From Actinernus sp. WN-2022 (lineage: Eukaryota; Cnidaria; Anthozoa; Actiniaria; Actinernidae): 64,000 nt of DNA. The stretch covers positions 73,403,012-73,467,011 of the forward strand of contig JAOWCC010000577.1 in the NCBI GenBank assembly GCA_030867875.1, in the 5' to 3' direction. The position numbers and the translations under genes were made by a program. Below the pieces are notes generated by a model. It was not told the origin of the DNA, did not search any database, and saw nothing but the letters and a program-made list of their open reading frames with translations. Position 1 is the stretch's first letter. Each line of letters opens with the position of its first letter. Shown in pieces: positions 41,274 to 52,393 of this stretch.

Positions 41274-42803
41274 ATGTCTATATGGCAAGAGTTCAAGAAG
41301 AAATATCCACATGCGGACTACTCTAAATTTAGAACTCAAGCCTTCGAGTTCAATGGGGAGAGCTATTCGTATATGATATTCGTAGACAAAGGTCAAGAAC
41401 GAATAGGTATAGCCTATGGTTTGGAGGGCTACCGTAACAAAGCTGGCGTACAAAAACGTATCGACGAAGCATTAGGTCTCGCAGTAGTAGACCCGCCTAA
41501 GGATTTCCCACTCCAATTCGTAAGGACTAAAGTAAAGTATCCAGTTCCAGCTGTTCCCTGGGATAGAGCTGCTAATGACATAGCCCCTCTCCTACGACCT
41601 ATCAAGATATACGTCGCAAGGAACCAGTACTTCATGGTGAAAACGCGAGATATCTTTCAAGAGCTTGACCATGTTTTCTACACAGTAAAACAAGCAAATG
41701 AGTGGCTCGATGCTAAACCGATGATGCATTGGCGAGAACAGCTATGCTTCGTAATTTGGTGCGCAACAGCAGGTTGTGGAGTGTCGTTTAATGATCATCT
41801 CTCAGATGACGCACCAATTATTGACAACATTCGGAGCTTTAATCGTTTTCATGTATACTACACAATCAGGCGATTACTGTGGGAGTTGGGAGTCCCACTA
41901 CCCAGAGACTCTATCTTTAATAAGAACAACAACACTCCATGGAACTATGTCAAATATAACGAGCTTAGGGATGAGTTTGATGCTGACAAAATTAACTTCT
42001 CACTACGTCTAGGGGCCAATGGGGGGTTAGGAGACGTCTACATATACATTCATGGAGGTATTGTGAATGCTCAAGAGAAATGTGCACACAATACCTCATA
42101 CTCTGCAAAGTAGCCCGGTGGTGATTTCAAGTTTCCTGAAGAGGATCGCACTGTGTATGAGTTTCCGTTAAAGTACATTCGCCACAATGGGGCGACTAAG
42201 CAGTACAATTGGTTTGTTACACAGCTGGGAAAAGGGTTGACGAAGGCTGGGCTGGTCAGAATCAACAAATCTATAATGGTTTATGTGCATTGTATCCTAG
42301 GGTCACAGTTCGTATTTCTAAGATCGATCTTAGGACAGTCGGCCTCAGCTCTCGATGTCCAAAAGGAGTGCCGTAAGGAGTTGAAAGAGGTCATCACGGA
42401 AAAGGATGTTGATAGTCTAGTGCGATATCAAAAAGACATTCAGGACACAAAGGTTCCTCTTGATCTATCAGTTGCCAAGGGGTGTCTGTTAATACCCAGC
42501 CGCATGATTATCAACACACAGAGTATACCGGGTTATAATAACAACCTGCAACTGGCGAATGCGCCCGGCATCGGCTTCGGAATAACTGATGGTATCAACC
42601 TAGATGAAAAAAAACCACCACCACAACCTATGGAAGGACCCACGACAAAGAAACGCACACCGCAGCAACACATAAAAAAACAGCAACCTACCCACAGCAA
42701 TATCACTACCCAAGTATCTTCGCCACAAGTCACATCACACGATACCAATCTGGCAATTATTGCTATTATTGCCGCCGGAGCCTCATGGATGATATTTCGT
42801 TAG
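41274..42803 (+). pseudogene. Homologue of the 506-aa Polinton protein (element A), one in-frame stop
   Basis: Starts MSIWQEFKKKYPHADY and shows the same blocks as 2096-3616: WCATAGCGVS, FHVYYTIRR, NGGLGDV, QYNWF and the C-terminal PPQPMEGP with a hydrophobic tail ending MIFR. A single TAG at 42111-42113 interrupts an otherwise continuous frame of 510 codons. Its end overlaps the next gene by 4 bases. Confidence 0.85.
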
Positions 42804-43862
42804 CGTCGTCGTTTCGATGATTTATACTGCTCTATTACGAATATGACCACTGCTACGATGAGTAGCCAAGCATTCTTTGCTAAGAATTATATAACTTCAC
42901 CAGCTGTACTAAATATGAAGCTCGCAATAGCACCTATCATTCCAGGTAGCATGTCACCCAACTTTTCTCCAATCTCCTTCAAACCATCGCCAACCCCCCT
43001 AGCCACGCTAGCCAGACTTTTCGTCATCACAGCAACGATAGTACTAATCACGGCACCTGCAACAGCCAACACTCCAAGCACTGTAAACCCATACTTCTTG
43101 AAGATGGATTTTACGCGGTCCTTCAACGACATACGATCTTTGATGGTATCGATTTGTTTCTCGATCTCCTGTATCTGATCATCTAGTGCTGCTACGTTAT
43201 TCTTTGCTGCCTCGTATTCTGGTGTTCCCTTTTTTAAGGACTTCATCCTTTCTATCTCCTCAGCTTTCTGTGCCTCGGTTTTATCGATATTAGCATCCTT
43301 TTTCTTTCAGCACCTCTTCCGCAGTGGGTCCAAGAGCATCTCTCATCTCCACAGGCAAATTTGCCCTGGTACTACGATCTTTGTTGAATACTACAATGGA
43401 CGATTTTCTACCTATAACTCGCATTATGACTTTATTTTTATCGTTCATGGTTGCCTCTAGCTTATTTTGTCGGACTTTTGGGAACTTGCCCTTGATTTGC
43501 TTCCGGGCCTCGTCAAATCGATCAGAATTTTCGAAGGCTTCCACTTCTGCCACACCGCTTGTCCCCTCCACTTCTGTCACACTGCTTGGCCCTGCAGAAC
43601 TTTGATCATTGTCTTTCTCGATCATTTCGATGTACTCAATTGGTTGGTAGCCTCCCCAGTTAGCCCGATGCTCCCACATAGCACCCCTTAATCTGTCTGG
43701 TATCCATCCTACTTTACTCTTAAATCTACTACACCAACTGATTTCTGTCTCCTTTCCACGTGCTCGAAGATCTGCCCATTCTGCATCACTAAGCTTATTC
43801 ACATTCTCGCGACCTTCTTTGGATAGAGGATCTAATTCTACCTTATCTTTCTCCGCTTCCAT
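42800..43862 (-). pseudogene. Charged/membrane Polinton protein of element A, broken
   Basis: From MEAEKDK at 43862 the first frame runs to 43290. A shift of one base near 43290-43300, in a run CTTTTTCTTTC, moves to the frame carrying SLKDRVKSIFKKYG and the hydrophobic end (TVLGVLAVAGAVI). A TAA lies near 42885 before the terminal basic residues. It is the counterpart of 984-2099. The N-terminal part differs strongly from the element C protein, while the C-terminal 100 residues are well conserved. Confidence 0.75.
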
Positions 43863-43943
43863 ATTGAACGTTGAATATGATATATACTATTAGTATTGAC
43901 TATATATTCAATATCAGTTTGCGTGGTAGTTTGTGAAACAAAC
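43863..43943. promoter_or_regulatory. Divergent promoter region of element A (capsid / charged protein pair)
   Basis: 81 bp between outward starts with TGATATATACTATTAG and TATATATTCAATAT. Equivalent to 959-983 in element C. Confidence 0.4.
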
Positions 43944-45189
43944 ATGATATCATCAAATCTCCATCCAGACTATGCTCCTAGAGAAGGTAGATCTCTCAAA
44001 GCCAACCGTGTTTTCCACCGTGTAACTTTCACTCGTACAGAGGCCAACCCAGGGGAAACTTTGATTGTTGATGTTCCCACGATAGGTGAAAATAGGCTTC
44101 TAGTACCTGGTAGTCTTGCACTAAGTGCCGAGATAACTGTATCTGGTGGCCATGCTAACAATCGTTTGGTGGCTAATGTTGGACGTTGCCTAGTCTCAAA
44201 GCAAGTCGTAAAAATGGGCACTATTGTCTTAGAAGATTGTGGTCGGCCCGACCTACTGCAGGTATATCGTGATCTATACCTATCTACCGTAGAACGAGAG
44301 AATCGCATAGAGCAGGGTATTCAATCCGCCAACGTTAACAAGCTTCGCTCGAAGTCTGGTGATAAAGACACCTCAAATGCATCTGACAATGCTACAATGG
44401 TTGCATATGGTAGCGTGTATAAGATACCTATTGATTACGACATTATCACAACTTATGGCGTCTTTTATCCACACGCACTTCGAGAAAAGATGTCATTCCA
44501 TTTGACGCTGGCACCAGCCACAGACGTCATAGTAGGATCTGACAGCACAAAAGTTGGCACATAAACTATCAAACATTGAGCTTGAATATGAAATCATTGA
44601 AAGTCTCGATCTTGCAGTGCAGGCAAAGGGTGTATACAACAGTGGCAAAGCCTTCCTATACAACCATGCTGAGTACTTCAAAACCGTCTCAGTCAACCTA
44701 GTAACTGACACACTTATATCTGAAAGCATAAACGTACTTCGTATATCTTTCAATGGTATCCTTCTTCTCTTTGTTGATCCACATACTGCAGGCACCAGAG
44801 ATAGTGAGAATTTTGTAAATCCAGGTATCACCAAGGTCGAGGTACACGTCAACAGCATACCAAACGCTCTCTATTCTTTTGGTATGTTACCAAAGGATTT
44901 ATGGAAGTCAGCAAAGAATTGGTTTTGTGCTGGACGTTTAGAAGACGTAACTACATATATGACACATAAAAAGTTCTTTGAAAATAAGTTCGCCGTACTC
45001 ATCGACTGTCGCACTTCTCAAAACAGTATAGTTCATGGGGATGGTCTGGCCCAACTAGATACTGGAGCAAATATTCGTCTCCGGATTCATCGCACTAAAG
45101 GCACAGGGACTGCTAATATGCATATAGTCGTGCTTTCTGATGCACAGGCAACTATTGAACGTGGGATGCTGCAAAATATTGATAACTAA
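43944..45189 (+). pseudogene. MCP: Major capsid protein of element A, single frameshift
   Basis: ATG MISSNLHPDYAPREG. N-terminal half: VPTIGENRLLVPGSLALSAE, SGGHANNR, YPHALREKM. A one-base loss near 44558 shifts the frame within the GTYK-type sequence. C-terminal half: LSNIELEYE, FLYNHAEYFKTV, TAGTRDSENF, LPKDLWKSAKNWF, and VLSDAQATIERG at the end. Length about 415 codons. The pattern matches the double-jelly-roll capsid family of Polintons as I recall it. Stop TAA at 45187-45189 overlaps the ATPase start ATG at 45189. Confidence 0.85.
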
Positions 45190-45396
45190 TGGACACCTTA
45201 GTAGAGCAAATTCCCTTTAACGCATTGATAATTGGCCCCACAAACTGTGGAAAGACTCAGTTTATAGTTGATCAGTTGCGGGGTCCATTTCGTTTTAAGT
45301 TTGATTATATCGTGTTGATTTGTCCCACATACGCTCACAATAAAACCTACAAAGGTTTCAGTAGTGGAGATCCACGACTCATTCGTATAGCGCCTT
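45189..45396 (+). pseudogene. ATP: Packaging ATPase of element A, N-terminal fragment
   Basis: MDTLVEQIPFNALIIGPTNCGKTQFIVDQL carries a clear Walker A (GPTNCGKT), followed by a strand VLICPTYAHNKTY. This is the FtsK/HerA-type genome-packaging ATPase that follows the capsid gene. The frame ends because element B begins at 45397; only about 69 codons remain and the rest is gone. Confidence 0.8.
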
Positions 45397-45429
45397 AGTA
45401 GTATAGTATACCCACTGGAGTACACAGCG

Positions 45430-45708
45430 AGCCTCCTGATTGGTCGAGAGCGGGAGCGGAGCTATGACGTCACGATGACGTCACAAGGGCCATGTCACAA
45501 GGGCCACCGAGGTAGAACAAAGCGAGCCTCGGGATTGGCCGAGAAAGGGGGCGGGGCTACGCACCCCCGGGTGAACAAAGGCAGGCCTGGGATTGGTCGG
45601 TAGTGTCGGGGCCCCGAGCCAGGGTTCGGGAGGGGCTCGGCGGGACGTCGGAGAGAACAAACCCAGGGCGGGGATTGGTGGACCGGGGAAGACCCGGGGT
45701 GTATAAAA
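45430..45708 (+). promoter_or_regulatory. Compound promoter at the left end of element B
   Basis: Four imperfect units each with an inverted CCAAT box (GATTGG at 45438, 45533, 45591 and 45673) are flanked by GAACAAA and GC-rich tracts. Two TGACGTCA cAMP-response-type sites are at 45465 and 45476, a GC box is at about 45548-45556, and a TATA box TATAAAA is at 45702. The first long ATG of the following gene is at 45811. This matches a compact viral promoter for host Pol II; regulatory factors are inferred from motifs only. Confidence 0.6.
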
Positions 45709-45810
45709 AAAGTGAACCCTTGGGGGAGAAGGCATTCATGTTGTTTTGGTTCTTTGCCGTGGTGTCTATGCTCTATCGAGAATACCATAAAGTGTGGACA
45801 CTTTGGGAAG

Positions 45811-47346
45811 ATGATCAACACGATGAAATTCCTATCGGCGGACGAGGTGGACAAAGAGAGCCGTGAACAGCGGGTGCAGCACTCCGCACTTCGCAAAGCC
45901 TTGACCTTGAAGACTTCCGGCTATAACGCGGAGGACGCGTGGGTGTTTAAGCACGACAGTAACAACAAGATCATTTTCAAGTACAAGGAGGATATGAGGT
46001 GTGTGTGCGTGTACCTTTTGGGATACCTTTACCGAGACCTGTTGGCCGAACGGGAGACCTGGAACCGGTTGAAACTAGCCCAGGTAGTGAAGATGGAGTT
46101 CCCTGACTTGAAGAGCGCGTTGGAGGAGAGGTATGCGACGGAACTGCAGGATATGATGATGGGGTGTTTGTCGTATTGGCTCTCCCTAGATGTGCTCCCC
46201 AAAGAGCGGCTAGAGATGCAAGCGATGATGCTTGAAATTGTCTATCAGGAATTCGCGAAAATGGATGCGATGGCCCTGGAACATCAGTTGAGCGAGGATA
46301 CCGATTGGCCCCACAATTCGTTGCGCCACAATTTCCTGAGGGAGATGGCGAAGTTCTTGTTCCGGTGGCTTCCCCTGAAGCAGGGTCTGGGACTGACGTG
46401 GGATGAGGTATGCGAAACGCGGCTGCGTGAGGACCTGGTCTGGGGAACGCAGGGCTACTTGCACCATTGCCGTACCCAACGGGCCCTTCCCCGTGAGTTT
46501 TGGTACCACGCCGAAACCTTGAATGCGGAGGGGAGGGTAGTAGGGAACCTTATCTGTTCCCACTACATGAACATAGATTCGGCGGCCCGTGCCCATTTTG
46601 ACAAAGACCACCACCCCCCGGACACCCATTTCTCAGCAGTGCACGACCCCCGGTACAAGAGAGGGCGAGCCCTCATAACGGAGTACGAACACTTCCTAAC
46701 CTACCTGTACTTCTATCTGTGTGCGCGGTACTCCCAGACCACCATGAGGTTGGACGGCTATTTCGATACCGGACTGGGCTTTAAAGAAAGTAAGATCCAG
46801 GTGAGGCAGTACCACGAGAACGCCATCAAGCAGTTACTCCCCCATGTCACGAACCAGCTCCTGAAAGAACAGTTTGACCTTCTGTTACCTACCTGGGACC
46901 ACTACACCCTCCGGGTATGGCAGGAACTCTACGACTACTCGGAGTTTGAGTTGTACGACTACGTTCAGGATTTGCGGACCAAGTCCTGGCAAAGCGAACG
47001 GGTGTACCGCATCGCCTACCATTTCAGCGGTAGTATGGTCACCTCGAGTATGATCTATCGTCAACATCATGCTTGTGACAGTCCTGTGACGAAGGGGGAT
47101 AACCAACTGATCCCTGTGCAGGACCATTTCAATGCCTTAAGGGGCCACATGAACACAGCCCTAGCGAAGTACGAAGTGGAAGAGAGAAAAGAGGAGGATG
47201 AGGAAGAAAAAGAAGAACAAGTTTCCAACAAGAGGGTGGCCGAGATAATCGCGTTGATCCAGTGTGACGACGACGACGATGACGATGCCATGGAAGAAGG
47301 ACTCCCCGTCCAGAGCGAGAAGAGACAGAATAGGATGAAGAGGTAG
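45811..47346 (+). CDS. Unknown 511-aa protein of element B
   Basis: Start ATG at 45811 lies about 100 bp after the TATA box; a second ATG is at 45823. The protein is mostly alpha-helical in composition with many aromatic residues, including YLYFYLCARYSQTT and FWYHAETLNAEG. It has a Glu/Lys tract near residue 450 (EVEERKEEDEEEKEE) and an Asp run (DDDDDDD) near the end, with a basic tail. No known domain was recognised. It and the next gene may be paired, since both are in the leftmost position with shared strand and codon use. Not broken. Confidence 0.65.
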   Translation: MINTMKFLSADEVDKESREQRVQHSALRKALTLKTSGYNAEDAWVFKHDSNNKIIFKYKEDMRCVCVYLLGYLYRDLLAERETWNRLKLAQVVKMEFPDLKSALEERYATELQDMMMGCLSYWLSLDVLPKERLEMQAMMLEIVYQEFAKMDAMALEHQLSEDTDWPHNSLRHNFLREMAKFLFRWLPLKQGLGLTWDEVCETRLREDLVWGTQGYLHHCRTQRALPREFWYHAETLNAEGRVVGNLICSHYMNIDSAARAHFDKDHHPPDTHFSAVHDPRYKRGRALITEYEHFLTYLYFYLCARYSQTTMRLDGYFDTGLGFKESKIQVRQYHENAIKQLLPHVTNQLLKEQFDLLLPTWDHYTLRVWQELYDYSEFELYDYVQDLRTKSWQSERVYRIAYHFSGSMVTSSMIYRQHHACDSPVTKGDNQLIPVQDHFNALRGHMNTALAKYEVEERKEEDEEEKEEQVSNKRVAEIIALIQCDDDDDDDAMEEGLPVQSEKRQNRMKR

Positions 47347-47373
47347 GAAGAAGAGGAGGAGGCTGAAGAGAGG

Positions 47374-48150
47374 ATGGCCGAGGAGAGAAAGAGGAAGAGA
47401 CCCCAAGATAATCTGACTTGGTTCCTGACGGCCGTGCGTTACTTTGTGGACCGGTTGACCTTCCATATGCTGCAGTTGCGGGGGGTCGACTATTTTAAAC
47501 CTCATTTTACGCTGACCCATGGAAACAGAGCCACCCTGGACGACTTGTTCATGGAAACAGAAGAGGGGAAGGCGACTTGGCTGGTGATCCTGGAAACCAC
47601 CTTCCGTGCGCATGTCCAAGGCACCTACCATGCTATGCAGAAAGAGTTGGTCGCGACCCTGATCACCCATTTGTTCCAGAAACGGAAGTATGCGGTCGAG
47701 AACAATACCCTTTACAACAAAGTGAGACGCTTTGGCATGGATTACGTCACTGAAATTCACGACAGGTACCCCTCGCAAACAATGGAAACCCTGGTGCGAG
47801 AGAAGACCCCAGTGTCGGACGGACTCTTCCCTTACCTCAACACTATGGCCCACAGTTTTGCGTGTGACCTGTTCGAGGAGGGGGCGGAAGACAAGAATAA
47901 GAAGTTGACAAGGCCGTACGCGCCAGGATTGTTGGAGAAGGCCTTGAAGAATATCTACTTGGTTCTAAACCGTGGGATCTGTATGATCAAGCAATCGGCC
48001 GTCGTTTTCACCAACCACCCCTACCTTCACCTACAAATTGTACGAAGACAGTGGCAGGAAGTGCACCTACGAGAGCCAGTACCCTATGGTCCAAGAATCT
48101 CTCAGAGACGTTCCCCTGTCTCCCTTTTGCTTCGTGTAAAAAAACAATAA
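47374..48150 (+). CDS. Unknown 258-aa protein of element B
   Basis: ATG after a purine-rich stretch; starts MAEERKRKRPQDN. Contains AVRYFVDRLTFHML, HFTLTHGNRATLDDLF and HAMQKELVATLITHLFQKRKYAV; helical, no known domain. The last 35 residues may be read in a different frame by a small shift. The stop is followed directly by an AATAAA signal at 48145-48150, which supports it as the 3' end of a leftmost transcript unit. Confidence 0.6.
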   Translation: MAEERKRKRPQDNLTWFLTAVRYFVDRLTFHMLQLRGVDYFKPHFTLTHGNRATLDDLFMETEEGKATWLVILETTFRAHVQGTYHAMQKELVATLITHLFQKRKYAVENNTLYNKVRRFGMDYVTEIHDRYPSQTMETLVREKTPVSDGLFPYLNTMAHSFACDLFEEGAEDKNKKLTRPYAPGLLEKALKNIYLVLNRGICMIKQSAVVFTNHPYLHLQIVRRQWQEVHLREPVPYGPRISQRRSPVSLLLRVKKQ

Positions 48151-48368
48151 AAATGTCAAGAGGAACAACGTTGGGTGTCTGTCGTCTCTTTTCTAGGGGA
48201 AAAAAGTATAAGGGGGTTCCGCGCGCTAGACTCAGGGAGAGTACAGAATGCCTTGCGGCGGAGAAGGAGGTCCGTCCCTCAAGTGCCATGGTATTTTGAA
48301 ACGTGTCCGTTGTCTCTTGTCGTGTTGCGGAGGAAAAGTGATTATTCAGGGCTCTCATTTTGAGGATT

Positions 48369-49492
48369 ATGGGGAGAAAGAAGGAGAAGAAAAAGAATCC
48401 TTCCGCGCTGCTCGAGGCGTTGTATTACGACCCCAGCAGCCCTGCTGCCTTTGGGGGTGCTGCCCGTCTGGTGAAAGCGGCTAACAAAGTAGGGGTGACA
48501 CGCACCACCACTTTAGCGTGGCTGAAAAAACAATTGACCTTTACGTTGCACCGCCCTTTTCGAAATAAATTTCTGCGAGGGCGCGTGCGCGTGCTGGCCC
48601 TCGACGAGCAGTGGCAGGCGGATCTGGTGGACATGCAAGCCACGAGTTCCTTCAACAAGGGCTACAAACACATTTTGACCATCATCGACGTGTTGTCCAA
48701 GTACGCGTGTGCAAGACGGGAGAGGAATTGGTGCGCGCCTTTACCCAAGTGTTCCGCGAACGGAAACCGTTACGGTTGCAGACCGATGCCGGAACAGAAT
48801 TTACCAACCGTAAGTTCCAGGCCTTTTTAAAAAAGAATCACGTGGCCTTTTTCGTCACGTACAACGAGACCAAAGCCCAGATTGCCGAGCGGTTCAACCG
48901 GACGCTCAAGGAACGCATGTACAAATATTTCACGGCCACCGGGAAGAAAGAGTATTTGAAAGTCCTCCCCCAATTGGTGCTCTGGTACAACCGAGCCGTC
49001 CACAGCAGTATTCGACGCGCCCCCATCACCGTCACGCCCTTCAACGACCACGAGGTGCGGGCCGTCTTGTACCGGGAAAAGCAGCCGACGAGGAAGGGGA
49101 AGCCAAAGAAACCGTTGTACCGTCCCGGCGACAAGGTACGGATTAGTAAAACCAAAGGTCATTTTGAAAAAAGCTATCTGGCCTACTGGTCGGAGGAAGT
49201 GTTCACGGTGCGGCAACGGCTGGACTACCGCACGCCTCTCGTCTACCGGTTGGAGGACCTGAGCGGGGAGGGGTTGCGGGGGACGTTTTACGAAAGCGAG
49301 ATGACGCCGGTGGCCGTGGAAAAAGAAAGTCTCTTTATCATCGAAAAGGTGTTGCAACGCCGTCCCGGCAAGAAGAACCAGGAAGAAGTCTTTGTGAAAT
49401 GGGAAGGGTACCCCTCCAAATTTAACAGCTGGGTCCCGGTCACTCAGCTCCATACCCAAACGTACGGTAGAAAAAGAAATAAAATATTTTGT
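48369..49492 (+). pseudogene. INT: Polinton integrase (RVE family) with chromodomain, frameshifted
   Basis: From ATG 48369 the first frame shows a small helix-turn region and DEQWQADLVDM with the first catalytic Asp, then IIDVLSKYA. About 20 bases seem lost near 48706. The second frame continues with LQTDAGTEFTNRKF (second Asp) and NETKAQIAERFNRTLKERMY (catalytic Glu). A C-terminal chromodomain follows (FIIEKVLQRRPGKKNQEEVFVKWEGYP) with the WEGYPSKFNSWVP core. Retrovirus-like integrase plus chromodomain is the standard Polinton arrangement. An AATAAA lies at 49476. The stop is not clear, as the frame runs on. Confidence 0.85.
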
Positions 49493-49542
49493 TGTCCCGC
49501 TTGCCTGATTCATTTGTGTTTGAGTGGAGAGAAAGAGAGAGG

Positions 49543-49989
49543 ATGCAGGAGGGTGAGGAATTTTACATTACCGTCACCAACGGGACGAGTACCACCCTCT
49601 ACACCAATGCCCCGTCCCGGTTCCGTATCCATCTCCCGGAAATGCACGAGTTGTCTCCAGACTGGGAAATGGCGCTCACGCAACTGGTCTTCCCCAGGCC
49701 CCAGAAGAAGGAGACACTTTACATGTACTGTGATTTGGTGGAACCCAGTATTGTGGGGGATACGAAAGCCCCCTTGTTGAGAGTCTTTTTTTCAGGGGGC
49801 GACGACGGCACGGTCCAAGAACGCAACTTTGCCCCCCTGTTCTACAGGCAACTAGCCAAGACGGTGTTTGAGGATTTCGAAATCCTTATAACCGACGAGC
49901 ACGGGAAACTTGTTTCATTTCCACAAACCACTAAGGTGGAAGTGACCCTCCATTTCCGGAAAGCATGGACCCCGACCGCATCTGGATGA
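49543..49989 (+). CDS. Compact penton-like protein 1 of element B
   Basis: 148 codons, ATG at 49543 just after the integrase. The N-terminus has FYITVTNGTS and SRFRIHLPEM..LSPDWEMALTQL; then, without the usual middle domain, LYMYCDLVEPSIVGDTKAPLLR, and an ending ILITDEHGKLVSF..TTKVEVTLHFRK. The next two genes have the longer layout. So this gene has both terminal parts of the family and lacks about 150 residues of the middle. It overlaps the next gene by 25 bases. Confidence 0.65.
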   Translation: MQEGEEFYITVTNGTSTTLYTNAPSRFRIHLPEMHELSPDWEMALTQLVFPRPQKKETLYMYCDLVEPSIVGDTKAPLLRVFFSGGDDGTVQERNFAPLFYRQLAKTVFEDFEILITDEHGKLVSFPQTTKVEVTLHFRKAWTPTASG

Positions 49990-50604
49990 CATTGCCTAGC
50001 GTGGCCAGCAGGGCTACCTTTCCCAATAACATGGGATCCCATTTTCGTATCCGTCTGCCGGAGATGATGGTCTTGGACCGACGGTGGGAAATGGCGCTCT
50101 GCCACCTGCAATTTCCACGCGCCTGGGATGAATTGTTCCCCAAAGAGCAAGACCGCCAATTTACGCTGATCCAAGAAAAACTTCTCCAAGAAGAAGAGAC
50201 CTCGACCACCCTCACCTTTGATTCTCAGCATTTCGAAACGGTGACAGAACTGGTCCACGCCATGCGTCGGGCTTTGGTGCAAGGAGGGTTCCAAGCGATC
50301 CTCAAAACATTTAACGTCCGGGTGAAATCTCCCGATAAACAATTGGCCATGACCACCCTGGAATTGAAACAAACCGTGACGGACGGGTACATTTTAGCCC
50401 TGCCCCCTCCACTGGCGTACGTGATCGGTTTGGAGAACGATCACAAAAAGGCCACCTCGCATCCCGCGGGCCTGCTGAAAAAACCAGGCCCAAACACCCC
50501 GTTGGTGTCCAGTATCTTAGGGACCCATACCGGGGTGTTGATCGCGGACAAAGCCATCATGGTCCCGGAGTCGGTCTCGAACATGAGGAGCTTAGGCCTT
50601 ACAA
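49965..50604 (+). pseudogene. Penton-like protein 2 of element B, cut by an insertion
   Basis: ATG 49965 MDPDRIWMTLPS; HFRIRLPEMMVLDRRWEMALCHLQFP near residue 27; then the middle domain with ETVTELVHAMRRAL and ILALPPPLAYVIGLE. The gene is cut at about 50604 by the insert, so the C-terminal CDLVEP block is lost. The last 16 codons before the stop at 50651 are insert-derived. Confidence 0.7.
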
Positions 50605-52393
50605 AAAATGACGTAAGGGTGGATTCAATCTATCCTTACGTCACGGCGTGAAACCACAAGTTGACAGTTCGGTATCGTTATGAATGGAGAGGTGTCTGTG
50701 AATTTCACACTACTATTTCCTGTAAAAGCCGAATAGAATATAGAAGACATGATATTTTAAAAACAATTCGAGTTGATGTGGATCCATAATTGCAAGGTAT
50801 AAAGTTCCAGTGACTCAAAATCTTCAGTCAAGTGAGCGAAAAGTTCGAGGTTGCCGGAGATAAATTACTGCATGCAGTTCACTTGAAACAAATTCAGGTC
50901 GGATTTGCCTTTTAATAGTTCTGTTAGCGAGTCGGCTGTCTTCTTGCTCGCAGCCTTGAGAGTTAGCTACGTCTAAGTCTGTTTCTAAAGCAGACTGTTC
51001 AATGGAAATATCACTGGTTATTCAGGGATCGGCAAATGGTCCGCAAATGGTCTGCAAATACCACAGACACAGTTTCGGCCTAACCGTTTGAAGCCACTGA
51101 GTTTGATCTTTGTAAAATGCACACACAATGAGCTCTCCGGCCAATATCAAATATATAGTTTCAAAGCTAAGTACTTGACCATGATATAGCTGCTGTATTC
51201 CTTTTCTATTTTCTTGCTGGAAAATTTAGTTAGTTTTCTGAATAGGCCGAATAAATGTGCATTGTTCAAAGGATAAAGTTATTTGATGCCCCCTAGCTTG
51301 TGTGATACACCAACACGCTAAAATGGAACCGCCATGACAAAAACAAGCTCTTCTACATTCCCTTTATACTTACTCGCTGTGTGAACTTCAATCTTACTTC
51401 ATAAATTAATCACAAAGTTTAGAATATGGACTGAACAGAGTATGGGATCCACCGGATTATTACTTACACTGTTGAAGGTGATTCAAACGACAGGCGGACT
51501 CGCCGGACTCGCTGTTGCATAAACTTTTGTAAAGCGTAAAGCAATCCTCTTCGCCCTTCAATACGGACCTTGTTTTTATTTATTACACGCAGGTTAAGCT
51601 GTTTCTTTCAACTTCAGACACATTGCTGTAGAGTATGAATGGTTTGCGAGTTTTGCAGTAATGATGAGCAAACTGTGAGCTTTAACTAGACGAAGTCGAA
51701 GTCAGTTGCAAAGCTGGCAAATCGCAAATGATTACATGGCTGGTTAGGTTGCACCCAAGAGCTGACAGGAAAATGCGCATGTCTATTGAATAAAAGACCG
51801 GGTTTATCAAGTCCTGAAGGCTCAGATATAAATACAGTCTTTCTAGAGCAGACGAGTGCTGCCGCACTTGGTGCTTCAAGTACCATTGGCTATACTAAGA
51901 GCTGTGCGCGAAATTCAAATACACTGAATATGCGTTTGAGAATACTGCGATACTGTTTTCCAAAAACTCTCCGGAAATACCTGCTTGGGAAAAAAAAATT
52001 AAAGTACTGAAGAAAACTTATTTCTGTTTCGGGAATAAACGCAGTTGTTCTGACAGAGTATACCAGAAAGCAAAACAGACTGTGTATGCGATGTCTCTGC
52101 GCTCGAAATTTGAACTGGTCAAGGAGAGCATATGGTCATACTATTCTCCCAAAACACACTCTGGACATACGAGAGCTAGAATGTTTTTTTCATACATAAA
52201 ATGAAGTTACGAAAATATTTTAGCAGCCTTTTTTTATCATACTCAATGAAATGTTATTGGGATTATTGGTTATATAAACGTGCGAAGTGTTAATGGTTTT
52301 GACTGACGTTTTTACATTATTAAAGCACCTCTTCAATTTTGACTGACGTTTATTCACATTCTCAGACGACCTCCTGCATGTAATATTATTTGA
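50605..52393. mobile_element. 1.8-kb AT-rich insertion in element B
   Basis: Much lower GC than either side and no gene recognised. It begins with a hairpin (TGACGTAAGG ... CCTTACGTCA, 50612-50640). The final bases of B before it, CATGAGGAGCTTAGGCCT (50587-50604), reappear inverted immediately after it at 52394-52411. TTTTGACTGACGTTT occurs twice near 52295 and 52335. Type unknown. Confidence 0.6.

Noticed and set aside
45481..45896. Proline-rich minus-strand ORFs
   Set aside because: GC-rich promoter repeats give open frames by chance; no start or conserved motif.
48827..49513. 228-codon minus-strand ORF
   Set aside because: It is antisense to the integrase with its DDE motif and chromodomain; shadow frame.
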